The notes below the pieces were generated by a model. The model saw only the letters and a list, made by a program, of their open reading frames with translations, was not told where the DNA came from and did not search any database. A stretch of DNA of 64,000 nt, taken from positions 1,243,501 through 1,307,500 of the forward strand of contig NZ_CP077087.1 of assembly GCF_014268495.2 (NCBI RefSeq), written 5' to 3'. The stretch comes from Pseudomonas monsensis (GTDB lineage: Bacteria > Pseudomonadota > Gammaproteobacteria > Pseudomonadales > Pseudomonadaceae). Each line of letters starts with the position of its first letter. The first letter of the stretch is position 1. A program made the position numbers and the translations under genes. Positions 1 through 7,067 of the stretch are shown here, piece after piece.

Positions 1-293
1 TCTTCCAACACACGTTTGAGCTTGCGAGCGCCCCAGGCCGCGTACTCCTGACTCACGGTCAAAATCTGCTGTTCAACCTCATCAGCACATCGCTTGGGTG
101 ATGTCTTCGGTCGTCGAGACTGATCGTTCAGTCCTTCTGCACCCAGGTTTTCAAACCTGTTAAGCCATTTATAGGCGGTGCTTGGGCTGATATTAAATCG
201 ACGGCAAAGCTGCCGGACATTGGCCCCTTCTTGCCGAGCCAAAAGCACGAATTCTGAACGAAGCTGCACAGTGGACACCTCTTCCCAAGACAC
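1..293 (-). CDS. IS481-family transposase, N-terminal part (cut by window edge)
   Basis: About 97 codons are visible. Translation from a GTG at 293 gives VSWEEVSTVQLRSEFVLLA, followed by a helix-turn-helix with NVRQLCRRFNISPSTAYKW. This is the DNA-binding head of IS481-family DDE transposases, and the catalytic core would lie left of base 1. GTG is chosen because AAGGAG sits seven bases upstream (301-306, minus strand); the ATG at 300 is in another frame. The reading frame is intact as far as it can be seen, so the copy may be functional. The transposase would bind the IS ends and carry out cut-and-paste or copy-out transposition. It is unrelated to the neighbouring AEC transporter gene. Confidence 0.8.
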   Translation of the reverse strand, partial: MSWEEVSTVQLRSEFVLLARQEGANVRQLCRRFNISPSTAYKWLNRFENLGAEGLNDQSRRPKTSPKRCADEVEQQILTVSQEYAAWGARKLKRVLE

Positions 294-379
294 AGGTCAT
301 CTCCTTAGTGATGAGCAATGTGCCTATTAAAAAGTGTCCACCATGTCTCCGAACACCTGTCCACCATGTGTCCGGTACA
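1..379 (-). mobile_element. IS481-family insertion sequence, one end only
   Basis: The 5' end of a transposase gene reads leftwards off the window. To its right lies a non-coding end in which the motif GACATGGTGGACA, or a close variant, occurs twice in direct order (about 325-370 on the minus strand). That arrangement is typical of IS481-family termini beginning TGT. I place the outer tip near 379, where the minus strand reads TGTACCGGACAC. The other end and any target duplication are outside the window. Beyond the tip the sequence is a common intergenic repeat, so the element appears to have inserted into that repeat. Confidence 0.75.
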
Positions 380-383
380 TACA

Positions 384-407
384 GGGAGAGGGCTAGGGTG
401 AGGGGCT
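384..407. repeat. half of a widespread intergenic palindrome (GGGAGAGGG...GGGTGAGGGG type)
   Basis: These 24 bases match 39894-39917 at 22 positions. There the same sequence forms the right arm of a longer inverted repeat. Here the left arm is missing because the IS481 element begins immediately to the left, so the IS probably split the repeat. Confidence 0.6.
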
Positions 408-456
408 TTTGCTTTATCATTGCCACCTAACGACGCTCACCCAAGGCTCCCCCGGC

Positions 457-1398
457 ATGCTGGCAATCTTCCTCGAAACCCTGAACATCACCGCGCCGGT
501 GTTTGCCATGCTGTTTCTCGGTGTGTTGCTCAAACGCATCGACTGGATCAACGACAACTTCATCCACACCGCCTCGTCGCTGGTGTTCAACGTCAGCATG
601 CCGGCGCTGCTGTTTCTCGGCATTCTGCATGCGGATCTGCACGCCGCGTTGCAACCGGCACTGCTGATCTACTTCGCCGTCGCCACGCTGGCGAGTTTTG
701 CCCTGGCCTGGGGCTGGGCGATTCTGCGTTGCCCCCGCGAAGATCGCGGCATCTACACCCAAGGCGCGTTTCGCGGCAACAACGGGGTGATCGGCCTGGC
801 ACTGGCGGCGAGCATGTACGGTGATTACGGAATTTCCCTCGGGGCGATTCTCGCCGCGCTGGTGATCCTGTTTTACAACACCCTGTCGACCATTGTCCTG
901 GCGGTGTACAGCCCGGTGATCAAGTCCGATCCGTGGAGTATCTGCAAAAGCGTGTTCAGCAACCCGCTGATCATCAGCGTGATTGCCGCGGCGCCGTTTG
1001 CCTATTTCAAAATCGGTTTGCCGGGCTGGCTGGAGACATCCGGGCAGTATCTGGCGCAGACCACGTTGCCACTGGCGCTGATCTGCATCGGCGGAACCCT
1101 GTCACTGGCGGCGTTGCGCAAGAGCGGCAACATGGCGCTCAGTTCGAGTCTGGTGAAGATGATCGGTTTGCCGGTGCTGGCGACTTTGGGGGCTTGGTTG
1201 TGGGGATTTCGCGGCGCGGAGCTGGGGATTCTGTTTCTGTACTTCGGCAGCCCGACGGCGGCGGCGAGTTTCGTCATGGCCCGGGCGGCGCAGGGCAATC
1301 ATGAATTGGCGGCGGCGATCATTGTGTTGACCACGCTGATGGCTGCGGTGACCACCAATGTCGGGATCTTTGTTTTGCAGTGGGGTGGATGGATCTGA
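457..1398 (+). CDS. AEC-family (auxin efflux carrier-like) membrane transporter
   Basis: The product is 313 residues, almost all hydrophobic, with about ten membrane-spanning segments arranged as two five-helix halves. This is the layout of the AEC family, in the bile acid/arsenite/riboflavin transporter superfamily. Family members are secondary carriers of small organic acids such as malate or malonate; the substrate cannot be read from sequence. The first segment (ETLNITAPVFAMLFLGVLLK) and the polar breaks FNVSMPALLF and RGNNGVIGLAL are typical of the family. I start at ATG 457 (MLAIFLETLN) rather than an in-frame upstream ATG at 409, whose extra residues look like repeat sequence. It stands alone on the plus strand and its promoter region borders the IS element, so expression may have been altered by the insertion. 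Confidence 0.85.
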   Translation: MLAIFLETLNITAPVFAMLFLGVLLKRIDWINDNFIHTASSLVFNVSMPALLFLGILHADLHAALQPALLIYFAVATLASFALAWGWAILRCPREDRGIYTQGAFRGNNGVIGLALAASMYGDYGISLGAILAALVILFYNTLSTIVLAVYSPVIKSDPWSICKSVFSNPLIISVIAAAPFAYFKIGLPGWLETSGQYLAQTTLPLALICIGGTLSLAALRKSGNMALSSSLVKMIGLPVLATLGAWLWGFRGAELGILFLYFGSPTAAASFVMARAAQGNHELAAAIIVLTTLMAAVTTNVGIFVLQWGGWI

Positions 1399-1421
1399 CC
1401 GAAAGATTTTCGGTGATTTTT

Positions 1422-1529
1422 CCGGCCTCATCGCAGGCAAGCCCGCTCCCACAGGTTTTTCGGTTGTTAATCAAATTTCATCAACATTGAGATCCCTGTG
1501 GGAGCGTGCTTGCCCGCGATGAGGCCCGG
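1422..1529. repeat. REP pair (REPIN-like inverted repeat)
   Basis: CTCATCGCAGGCAAGCCCGC...CCCACAG at 1422-1455 is answered by its near reverse complement CCTGTGGGAGCGTGCTTGCC at 1495-1529. This is a classic Pseudomonas REP doublet with about 40 bases between the arms. It lies between two convergent genes and may act as a bidirectional transcription end. Confidence 0.75.
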
Positions 1530-1533
1530 AAGG

Positions 1534-1914
1534 TCACTCAGGTTTCTGGTAGCTATCGATCACTTCCTGCGCCGCGCGAAACGCATCAATCGCCGCCGGC
1601 ACGCCGGCATACACTGCGCAATGCAGCAGCGCCTCACGAATCTCATCCACCGTGCAGCCATTGTTCAGCGCGCCGCGCACATGGCCCTTCAACTCCTGTG
1701 GGCACTTCAGCGCGGTCAGTGCGGCGAGGGTGATCAGGCTGCGGGTTTTCAGCGGCAGACCTTCACGATTCCACACGCCGCCCCAGGCGTGTTCATTGAC
1801 GAAATCCTGCAGCGGCTGGGTGAACTCGGTGGCGTTGCCCAAGGCGCGATCAACAAATGCATCGCCCATTACCTGACGGCGGACTTCAACCCCGGACTTC
1901 TTCGATTCGGTCAT
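1534..1914 (-). CDS. carboxymuconolactone decarboxylase (CMD)-family protein
   Basis: The product is 126 residues, the usual size of a single-domain CMD protein such as PcaC. The CMD core is visible as KTRSLITLAALTAL, then GALNNGCTVDEIREALLHC and AVYAGVPAAIDAF. The HCAVYAG signature resembles 4-carboxymuconolactone decarboxylase, and the redox CxxC pair of AhpD-type members is absent. No other protocatechuate-pathway gene is nearby, so a role in beta-ketoadipate metabolism is not supported by context, and the true substrate is unknown. ATG 1914 overlaps the stop of the upstream antiporter gene (ATGA), and a GAGG-type ribosome site precedes it, so the two genes are probably translationally coupled. 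Confidence 0.85.
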   Translation of the reverse strand: MTESKKSGVEVRRQVMGDAFVDRALGNATEFTQPLQDFVNEHAWGGVWNREGLPLKTRSLITLAALTALKCPQELKGHVRGALNNGCTVDEIREALLHCAVYAGVPAAIDAFRAAQEVIDSYQKPE

Positions 1915-2972
1915 GGCATATCCCTCTTGTGGTGTTGGCGGCGCCAGGCGCGGATCGACGTGAACAGCAGAAACGTCAACAGCGTCGGCAAGACATAAAA
2001 CAGCATCAACCGCTCGAGCTTGCCGGCCAGCGGCATGCCGGTGGTGAACGACACCACGTGCAACCCGTACGCCAGGTACAAACCGAGCAACAGCAAACCT
2101 TCGGCACGTGTCACGCGGTAGCCGGAATAGAACACCGGCAGGCACAGCGCGGCGACGCCGAGCATCACCGGCAGGTCGAAATCCAGCGCGTTCGGCGACA
2201 CCGACAGTGGCGTCGGTGCGATCAGTGCGGTCAGACCGAGCACCCCCAGCAGGTTGAACAGGTTGGCGCCGATCACATTGCCGACAGCGATGTCGCGTTG
2301 TCCGCGCAAGGCCGCGATCAACGACGTAGCGAGTTCCGGCAGCGACGTGCCGACGGCGACCACGGTCAGGCCGATGACGCGTTCCGAGAAACCGAGATCA
2401 GTCGCCACCACAACCGCAGCGTTGAGCAACAGGTGCCCGGCGAACACCAGCATCGCCAGGCCGACGATGATCATCAGCACGCTGGCGATCCAAGACGCCT
2501 GCTGCGCTTGCGGGGGGCCGGAATGCGGTCGCGTCGAGTGGCGCGACTGCCGAAACAGCAAACCGAGGTACAACGCCAGGGCGGCCAGTAGCACGATGCC
2601 GTCGAAACGCCCGATCTCCTCGTTCCATGCCAGGACGAACACCAGCAGGCTGGCGCCGATCATCAGCGGAATATCGAGGCGCACCAGTTGCCGCGACACA
2701 CGCAGCGGAATGATCAACGCCGACAGGCCGAGGGTTACAAGGATGTTGAAGATGCTGCTGCCGACCACACTGCCGACGGCAATGTCGGAGTTATGCGTCA
2801 GCGCAGCTTGCAGGCTGACGGCCATTTGCGGCGCACTGCTGCCGAGGGCGACGATGGTCAGACCGATGATCAGCGGCCGTACGTGCAGACGGGCCGCCAG
2901 CCGCACCGCCGCGCGCACCATCAGTTCGGCGCCGAAGATCAGCAGGCCGAGGCCGGCGAGCAATTCGATCAC
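1911..2972 (-). CDS. YrbG-like calcium/sodium antiporter (CaCA superfamily)
   Basis: An inner-membrane cation exchanger of about 353 residues with the two inverted alpha-repeats of the CaCA family. Repeat 2 has the canonical AVGTSLPELATSL and GNVIGANLFN. Repeat 1 reads ALGSSAPQMAVSL and GSVVGSSIFN, so the ion-ligating glutamate (E of GTSLPE) is glutamine in the first half. Ten or so membrane segments are apparent. The start is uncertain: I use GTG 2972 (VIELLAGLG), but an ATT at 3005 is eight bases behind a GGAG and would add eleven residues (IFGLTDLPLIS). No ATG is available without overlapping the upstream rlpA-type gene. It is followed, with stop/start overlap, by the CMD-family gene. Confidence 0.88.
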   Translation of the reverse strand: MIELLAGLGLLIFGAELMVRAAVRLAARLHVRPLIIGLTIVALGSSAPQMAVSLQAALTHNSDIAVGSVVGSSIFNILVTLGLSALIIPLRVSRQLVRLDIPLMIGASLLVFVLAWNEEIGRFDGIVLLAALALYLGLLFRQSRHSTRPHSGPPQAQQASWIASVLMIIVGLAMLVFAGHLLLNAAVVVATDLGFSERVIGLTVVAVGTSLPELATSLIAALRGQRDIAVGNVIGANLFNLLGVLGLTALIAPTPLSVSPNALDFDLPVMLGVAALCLPVFYSGYRVTRAEGLLLLGLYLAYGLHVVSFTTGMPLAGKLERLMLFYVLPTLLTFLLFTSIRAWRRQHHKRDMP

Positions 2973-3018
2973 GCTGATCAGCGGTAAATCGGTCAGTCCG
3001 AAAATGGTCGGTGCTCCA

Positions 3019-3393
3019 TCAGTCGTCGAGGGCCTGGATGCGCACCCGGGCGGTGCCACTGCCGAGCATACCGAGTCGTTCGGCCGCTTCGCGTGAAACA
3101 TCGATCAGGCGACCACGGGTATGCGGCCCGCGATCATTGATGCGGACCACGCAGGACTTGGCGTTTTTCAGGTTGGTGACCATCACCCGGGTGCCGAAAG
3201 GCAACTGGCGGTGGGCGGCGGTCAGGGAATGCTGGTTGAACGCTTCGCCGCTGGCGGTGCGTTTACCGTGGTGTTTGGCGCCGTAATAAGAGGCAACGCC
3301 GGTCTGGTCGTAACCGTGCGGGTCGATGATGTCGTTGCTGGCGCAACCGGCCAGTAGAGAGAGCAGGGCGCAGCTGATGAACAAACGCTTCAT
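3019..3393 (-). CDS. short RlpA-family septal ring lipoprotein (lytic transglycosylase-like)
   Basis: A 124-residue lipoprotein. The signal peptide ends in the lipobox LAGC, so Cys16 would be acylated. It is followed by a double-psi beta-barrel with GVASYYGAKHHGKRTASGE, HRQLPFGTRVMVTN and INDRGPHTRGRLIDVS. The His and Asp in these last two motifs correspond to catalytic residues of P. aeruginosa RlpA, which cleaves denuded glycan strands at the septum. The C-terminal SPOR domain of full-length RlpA is absent, so this is the truncated paralogue found beside gatB in pseudomonads. Without SPOR its localisation to the septum must depend on something else. Transcribed leftwards, upstream of the antiporter gene. 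Confidence 0.88.
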   Translation of the reverse strand: MKRLFISCALLSLLAGCASNDIIDPHGYDQTGVASYYGAKHHGKRTASGEAFNQHSLTAAHRQLPFGTRVMVTNLKNAKSCVVRINDRGPHTRGRLIDVSREAAERLGMLGSGTARVRIQALDD

Positions 3394-3415
3394 TCAAAGG
3401 TTTCCCGAATCAAAT

Positions 3416-3474
3416 GTGGGAGTGACCTGTGGCGAGGGGATTTATCCCCTCACCACAGGTCACTCCTACAGGGG
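3416..3474. repeat. palindromic intergenic repeat (GTGACCTGTGG...CCACAGGTCAC)
   Basis: AGTGACCTGTGGCGAGGGGA at 3421-3440 pairs with TCCCCTCACCACAGGTCACT ending at 3464, making a stem of about 20 bp with one mismatch, flanked by GTGGGAG and CTCCTACAGGGG. It is the 'CTGTGGCGAGGG' REP family common in P. fluorescens genomes. It separates gatB from the rlpA-type gene. Confidence 0.7.
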
Positions 3475-3475
3475 A

Positions 3476-3502
3476 TGGAGCCAGGCTGTTTGTCTGGCTC
3501 CA
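3476..3502 (-). terminator. stem-loop just downstream of gatB
   Basis: TGGAGCCAG (3476-3484) and CTGGCTCCA (3494-3502) form a perfect 9-bp stem with a 9-base loop, ending 6 bases after the gatB stop. On the gatB strand no U-run follows, so it may stabilise the 3' end rather than terminate by itself. Confidence 0.45.
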
Positions 3503-3508
3503 TTTTCA

Positions 3509-4954
3509 TCAGCCTTCGAGCTTGCTCTTCAGCAGTTCGTTCACTTGCTGCGGGTTGGCCTTGCCTTTGGAGGCTTTCATGGCCTGACCGACGAAGAAAC
3601 CGAACATCTTGCCGCGCTTGGCTTCGTCTGCCGCACGGTATTGCTCGACCTGCTCGGCGTTGGCCGCGAGCATTTCGTCCAGCACCGCCGAGATCGCGCC
3701 GCTGTCGGTAACCTGCTTCAGGCCGCGCTTTTCGATGATCTCGTCCGCAGTGCCTTCGCCATTGGCCATCGCTTCGAACACCACTTTGGCGATCTTGCCG
3801 GAGATGGTGTTGTCCTTGATGCGCTGCAGCATGCCGCCCAACAGCTCGGCGGAGACTGGCGAATCCTCGATGTCCAGGCCTTGCTTGTTGAGCAGGCTGC
3901 CCAACTCGACCATCACCCAGTTCGCTGCCAGTTTGGCGTCACCGCCGATGGCCGCGACTTTCTCGAAGTAATCCGCTTGCTCACGGCTGGTGGCCAGCAC
4001 GTTGGCGTCGTAGGCCGACAGACCGAACTGGCTCTGGAAGCGCTCGCGTTTTTGCGGTGGCAGTTCTGGCAGGGTGGCGCGCACCTCGCCCAGGAACGAC
4101 TCTTCGATGACCACCGGCAGCAGGTCCGGATCGGGGAAGTAACGGTAGTCGTTGGCTTCCTCTTTCGAACGCATTGGACGGGTCTCGTCCTTGTTCGGAT
4201 CGTACAGACGGGTCTGCTGGATCACTTTGCCGCCGTCTTCGATCAGCTCGATCTGACGCTGGATCTCGGAGTTGATCGCCTTCTCGATGAAGCGGAACGA
4301 GTTGACGTTCTTGATCTCGCAGCGGGTGCCGAACTCGACCTGGCCTTTCGGACGTACCGAGACGTTGCAGTCGCAACGCAGCGAGCCTTCGGCCATGTTG
4401 CCGTCGCAGATGCCCAGGTAACGCACCAGCGCGTGGATCGCCTTGACGTAAGCCACGGCTTCCTTGGCGCTGCGCATGTCCGGCTCGGACACGATTTCCA
4501 GCAGCGGCGTGCCGGCACGGTTCAGGTCGATGCCGGTGGCACCGTTGAATTCTTCGTGCAGGCTCTTGCCGGCGTCTTCTTCCAGGTGCGCACGGGTGAT
4601 GCCGACACGTTTGACCGTGCCGTCTTCCAGGGCGATGTCCAGGTGGCCCTTGCCGACGATCGGCAATTCCATCTGGCTGATCTGGTAGCCCTTCGGCAGG
4701 TCCGGGTAGAAGTAGTTCTTGCGGGCGAACACGTTGTGCTGACCGATCTCGGCGTCAATCGCCAGACCGAACATCACCGCCATGCGCACCGCTTCCTGGT
4801 TCAGCACCGGCAACACGCCGGGCATGCCCAGGTCGATCAGGCTGGCCTGGGTGTTCGGCTCGGAGCCGAACTGGGTGGAACTACCGGAAAAGATTTTCGA
4901 CCGGGTGGTGAGCTGAGTGTGAATCTCCAGCCCGATCACGACTTCCCATTGCAT
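3509..4954 (-). CDS. gatB: aspartyl/glutamyl-tRNA(Asn/Gln) amidotransferase subunit B
   Basis: The product is 481 residues, full length for GatB. It opens with MQWEVVIGLEIHTQL, the standard GatB N-terminus, followed by FSGSST, the kinase-like cradle domain with the charged-tRNA binding region, and a C-terminal YqeY-like tail domain with GKANPQQVNELL. With GatA and GatC it converts Glu-tRNAGln or Asp-tRNAAsn to Gln-tRNAGln or Asn-tRNAAsn: GatB phosphorylates the misacylated tRNA and GatA supplies ammonia. It is the last gene of a leftward gatC-gatA-gatB cluster, separated from gatA by 146 bases that carry a large imperfect inverted repeat. A TAGGAG ribosome site precedes ATG 4954. Confidence 0.97.
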   Translation of the reverse strand: MQWEVVIGLEIHTQLTTRSKIFSGSSTQFGSEPNTQASLIDLGMPGVLPVLNQEAVRMAVMFGLAIDAEIGQHNVFARKNYFYPDLPKGYQISQMELPIVGKGHLDIALEDGTVKRVGITRAHLEEDAGKSLHEEFNGATGIDLNRAGTPLLEIVSEPDMRSAKEAVAYVKAIHALVRYLGICDGNMAEGSLRCDCNVSVRPKGQVEFGTRCEIKNVNSFRFIEKAINSEIQRQIELIEDGGKVIQQTRLYDPNKDETRPMRSKEEANDYRYFPDPDLLPVVIEESFLGEVRATLPELPPQKRERFQSQFGLSAYDANVLATSREQADYFEKVAAIGGDAKLAANWVMVELGSLLNKQGLDIEDSPVSAELLGGMLQRIKDNTISGKIAKVVFEAMANGEGTADEIIEKRGLKQVTDSGAISAVLDEMLAANAEQVEQYRAADEAKRGKMFGFFVGQAMKASKGKANPQQVNELLKSKLEG

Positions 4955-4982
4955 GTGTGTCTCCTAGCCTTTTGCTGGGGAT

Positions 4983-5105
4983 TTTGAAACGTTGCGAGCG
5001 AAGGTAAGGCAAGGCGAAAACTGGCGAGTAAGCGGAGTTGACGTTAGTCAATGAGCATTACGAGCCAGTTTTCAACGCAGCATTACCGAGCGCAGCAGTT
5101 TCAAA
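4983..5105. repeat. large imperfect inverted repeat between gatA and gatB
   Basis: The left arm (from TTTGAAACGTTGCGAGCG at 4983) and the right arm (reverse complement TTTGAAACTGCTGCGCTCGG, ending near 5105) correspond over about 50 bases, with shared blocks TTTGAAAC, GGTAA and GAAAACTGGC. The centre (TTGACGTTAGTCAA, 5038-5051) is itself nearly palindromic. The right arm overlaps the gatA stop codon. The RNA could fold into one very long hairpin inside the gatAB message. Confidence 0.6.
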
Positions 5106-6552
5106 ACCCCTGCGGGGTGCGGGTGTGCCAGTCAGTGTGTAACTGATACTGGTGGGCAACGTTCAACAGGCGACCTTCCTGGAAGTACGGCGCGAGCAAC
5201 TGCACGCCAACCGGCAGACCGTCGACAAAACCGGCCGGCATCGACAGGCCCGGCAGGCCCGCGAGGTTGGCGGTGATGGTGTAGACGTCTTCCAGATAGG
5301 CAGCGACCGGGTCGCTGTTCTTGGCGCCGAGCTTCCAGGCCGGGTTCGGCGTGGTCGGGCCGAGGATGATGTCGACTTCATTAAAGGCCGCCATGAAGTC
5401 GTTCTTCACCAGACGACGAATCTTCTGCGCTTTCAGGTAGTAGGCATCGTAGTAACCGGCGGACAGCGCGTAGGCACCGACCATGATCCGGCGCTGCACT
5501 TCAGGGCCGAAGCCTTCGCCACGGGAGCGCTTGTACAGGTCGATCAGGTTTTCCGGGTTCTCGCAGCGATGGCCGAAACGCACGCCGTCGAAACGCGACA
5601 GGTTCGAGGAGGCTTCTGCCGGCGCAATCACGTAGTACGCAGGAATCGCGTGCTGCATGTTCGGCAGGCTGATTTCCTTGATCACCGCACCGAGCTTCTG
5701 CAGCTCTTTGATGCTGTTCTGGATCAGCTCGGCAATGCGCGGGTCGAGACCGGCGCTGAAGTATTCCTTCGGCACGCCGATGCGCAGGCCTTGCAGCGAA
5801 TCGCCGAGGCTGGCGGAGTAATCCGGAACCGGCTCATCAATGCTGGTGGAGTCGTTCTGGTCGAACCCGGCCATACCTTGCAACAAAATCGCGCAGTCTT
5901 CGGCGGTGCGTGCCAACGGGCCGCCCTGATCGAGGCTGGAGGCATAAGCGATCATGCCCCAGCGCGACACGCGACCGTAGGTCGGCTTCAGGCCGGTGAG
6001 GTTGGTGAACGCCGCCGGCTGACGGATCGAGCCGCCGGTGTCGGTGGCCGTGGCCGCAGGCAACAGACGAGCGGCAACCGCCGCCGCCGAACCACCGGAC
6101 GAGCCGCCCGGTACGTGTTCCAGGTTCCACGGGTTTTTCACCGCGCCGTACCAGCTCGACTCGTTGGCCGAACCCATGGCGAATTCGTCCATGTTGGTCT
6201 TGCCCAGAGTCACGGCACCGGCAGCGGCCAGTTTCGCGACCACGGTGGCGTCATACGGGGCCTTGAAGTTATCGAGCATCTTCGAGCCGCAGCTGGTGCG
6301 AATGCCCTGGGTGCAGAACAGGTCTTTGTGAGCGATCGGCGCGCCGAGCAGGGCGCCGCTCTCACCGTTGGCCCGGCGTGCGTCGGCGGCTTTCGCCTGC
6401 TCGAGCGCCAGCTCTTCGGTGAGGCTGATGAAACTGTTGAGCTGCGGATCGAGCTGGGTGATACGCGCCAGCAGGACTTTGGTCAGCTCTTCGGAGGAAA
6501 ACTTTTTATCGGCGAGACCGCGGGCGATCTCGGCCAGAGTCATTTGATGCAT
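5101..6552 (-). CDS. gatA: glutamyl-tRNA(Gln) amidotransferase subunit A
   Basis: The product is 483 residues, full length for GatA, an amidase-signature enzyme that hydrolyses glutamine and channels ammonia to GatB. The catalytic Ser-cisSer-Lys triad is recognisable: Lys in IAHKDLF, the glycine/serine-rich PGGSSGGSAAAVAA, and the nucleophile Ser in GGSIRQPAAF. The N-terminus LAEIARGLADKKFSSEELTK is typical. Start ATG 6552 lies 16 bases after the gatC stop. The stop codon at 5101 falls inside the right arm of the long inverted repeat that separates it from gatB. Confidence 0.97.
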   Translation of the reverse strand: MHQMTLAEIARGLADKKFSSEELTKVLLARITQLDPQLNSFISLTEELALEQAKAADARRANGESGALLGAPIAHKDLFCTQGIRTSCGSKMLDNFKAPYDATVVAKLAAAGAVTLGKTNMDEFAMGSANESSWYGAVKNPWNLEHVPGGSSGGSAAAVAARLLPAATATDTGGSIRQPAAFTNLTGLKPTYGRVSRWGMIAYASSLDQGGPLARTAEDCAILLQGMAGFDQNDSTSIDEPVPDYSASLGDSLQGLRIGVPKEYFSAGLDPRIAELIQNSIKELQKLGAVIKEISLPNMQHAIPAYYVIAPAEASSNLSRFDGVRFGHRCENPENLIDLYKRSRGEGFGPEVQRRIMVGAYALSAGYYDAYYLKAQKIRRLVKNDFMAAFNEVDIILGPTTPNPAWKLGAKNSDPVAAYLEDVYTITANLAGLPGLSMPAGFVDGLPVGVQLLAPYFQEGRLLNVAHQYQLHTDWHTRTPQGF

Positions 6553-6568
6553 TGCAGGCTCTTTCCCT

Positions 6569-6856
6569 TTAGTCGATGACTTTCGGAACCAGATACAGGC
6601 CGTTTTCGACCGCTGGTGCGATGGACTGGTAGGCCTCGCGGTGATTGGTCTCGGTCACAACGTCGGCGCGCAGGCGCTGACTGGCTTCCAGCGGGTGGGC
6701 CAAAGGCTCGATACCGTCGGTATTGACGGCCTGCATTTCGTCGACCAGCCCGAGAATGCTGTTGAGGGCGGAAGTAATGTGCGGAAGATCGGCATCATTG
6801 AGGCCAAGGCAGGCCAGATGAGCGATTTTTTCCACGTCGGAGCGTTCTAGCGCCAT
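6569..6856 (-). CDS. gatC: glutamyl-tRNA(Gln) amidotransferase subunit C
   Basis: A 95-residue protein, the normal size for GatC. It has the conserved helical N-terminus SDVEKIAHLACLGL, the middle LNSILGLVDEMQAVNTDGIEPLAHP, and the C-terminal strand GLYLVPKVID. GatC has no catalytic role; it wraps around GatA and GatB and holds the complex together. It is the promoter-proximal gene of the leftward gatCAB group. Its 211-base upstream region is shared with the divergent mreB, so the promoters for translation fidelity and cell-shape genes lie back to back here. Confidence 0.95.
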   Translation of the reverse strand: MALERSDVEKIAHLACLGLNDADLPHITSALNSILGLVDEMQAVNTDGIEPLAHPLEASQRLRADVVTETNHREAYQSIAPAVENGLYLVPKVID

Positions 6857-7067
6857 CGGGATTCTCCAGTGGAAAACAGAACGGACGGCGTCCGTGTGTT
6901 AGATTGTCGGAACACTACCGCACTTCTACGGTCATAAGGCCGCGATTGTGGGGCTTGGTGCACAGAAAAGCGGCCAATTTAACATATTGGCGCCTTGCCC
7001 AAAATCCCTGTCGTTGTTAGAGTTTGCCGCACTTTTTTACCCACGCGTTGCCTAGGGTCCCTTTCCC

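Noticed and set aside
193..426. 77-codon minus-strand frame at the IS end
   Set aside because: The transposase reads in another frame with a strong ribosome site and a clear helix-turn-helix.
3326..4987. Open frame of 553 codons on the plus strand opposite gatB
   Set aside because: gatB is certain, and the antisense product has no family features; long antisense frames are common in GC-rich DNA.
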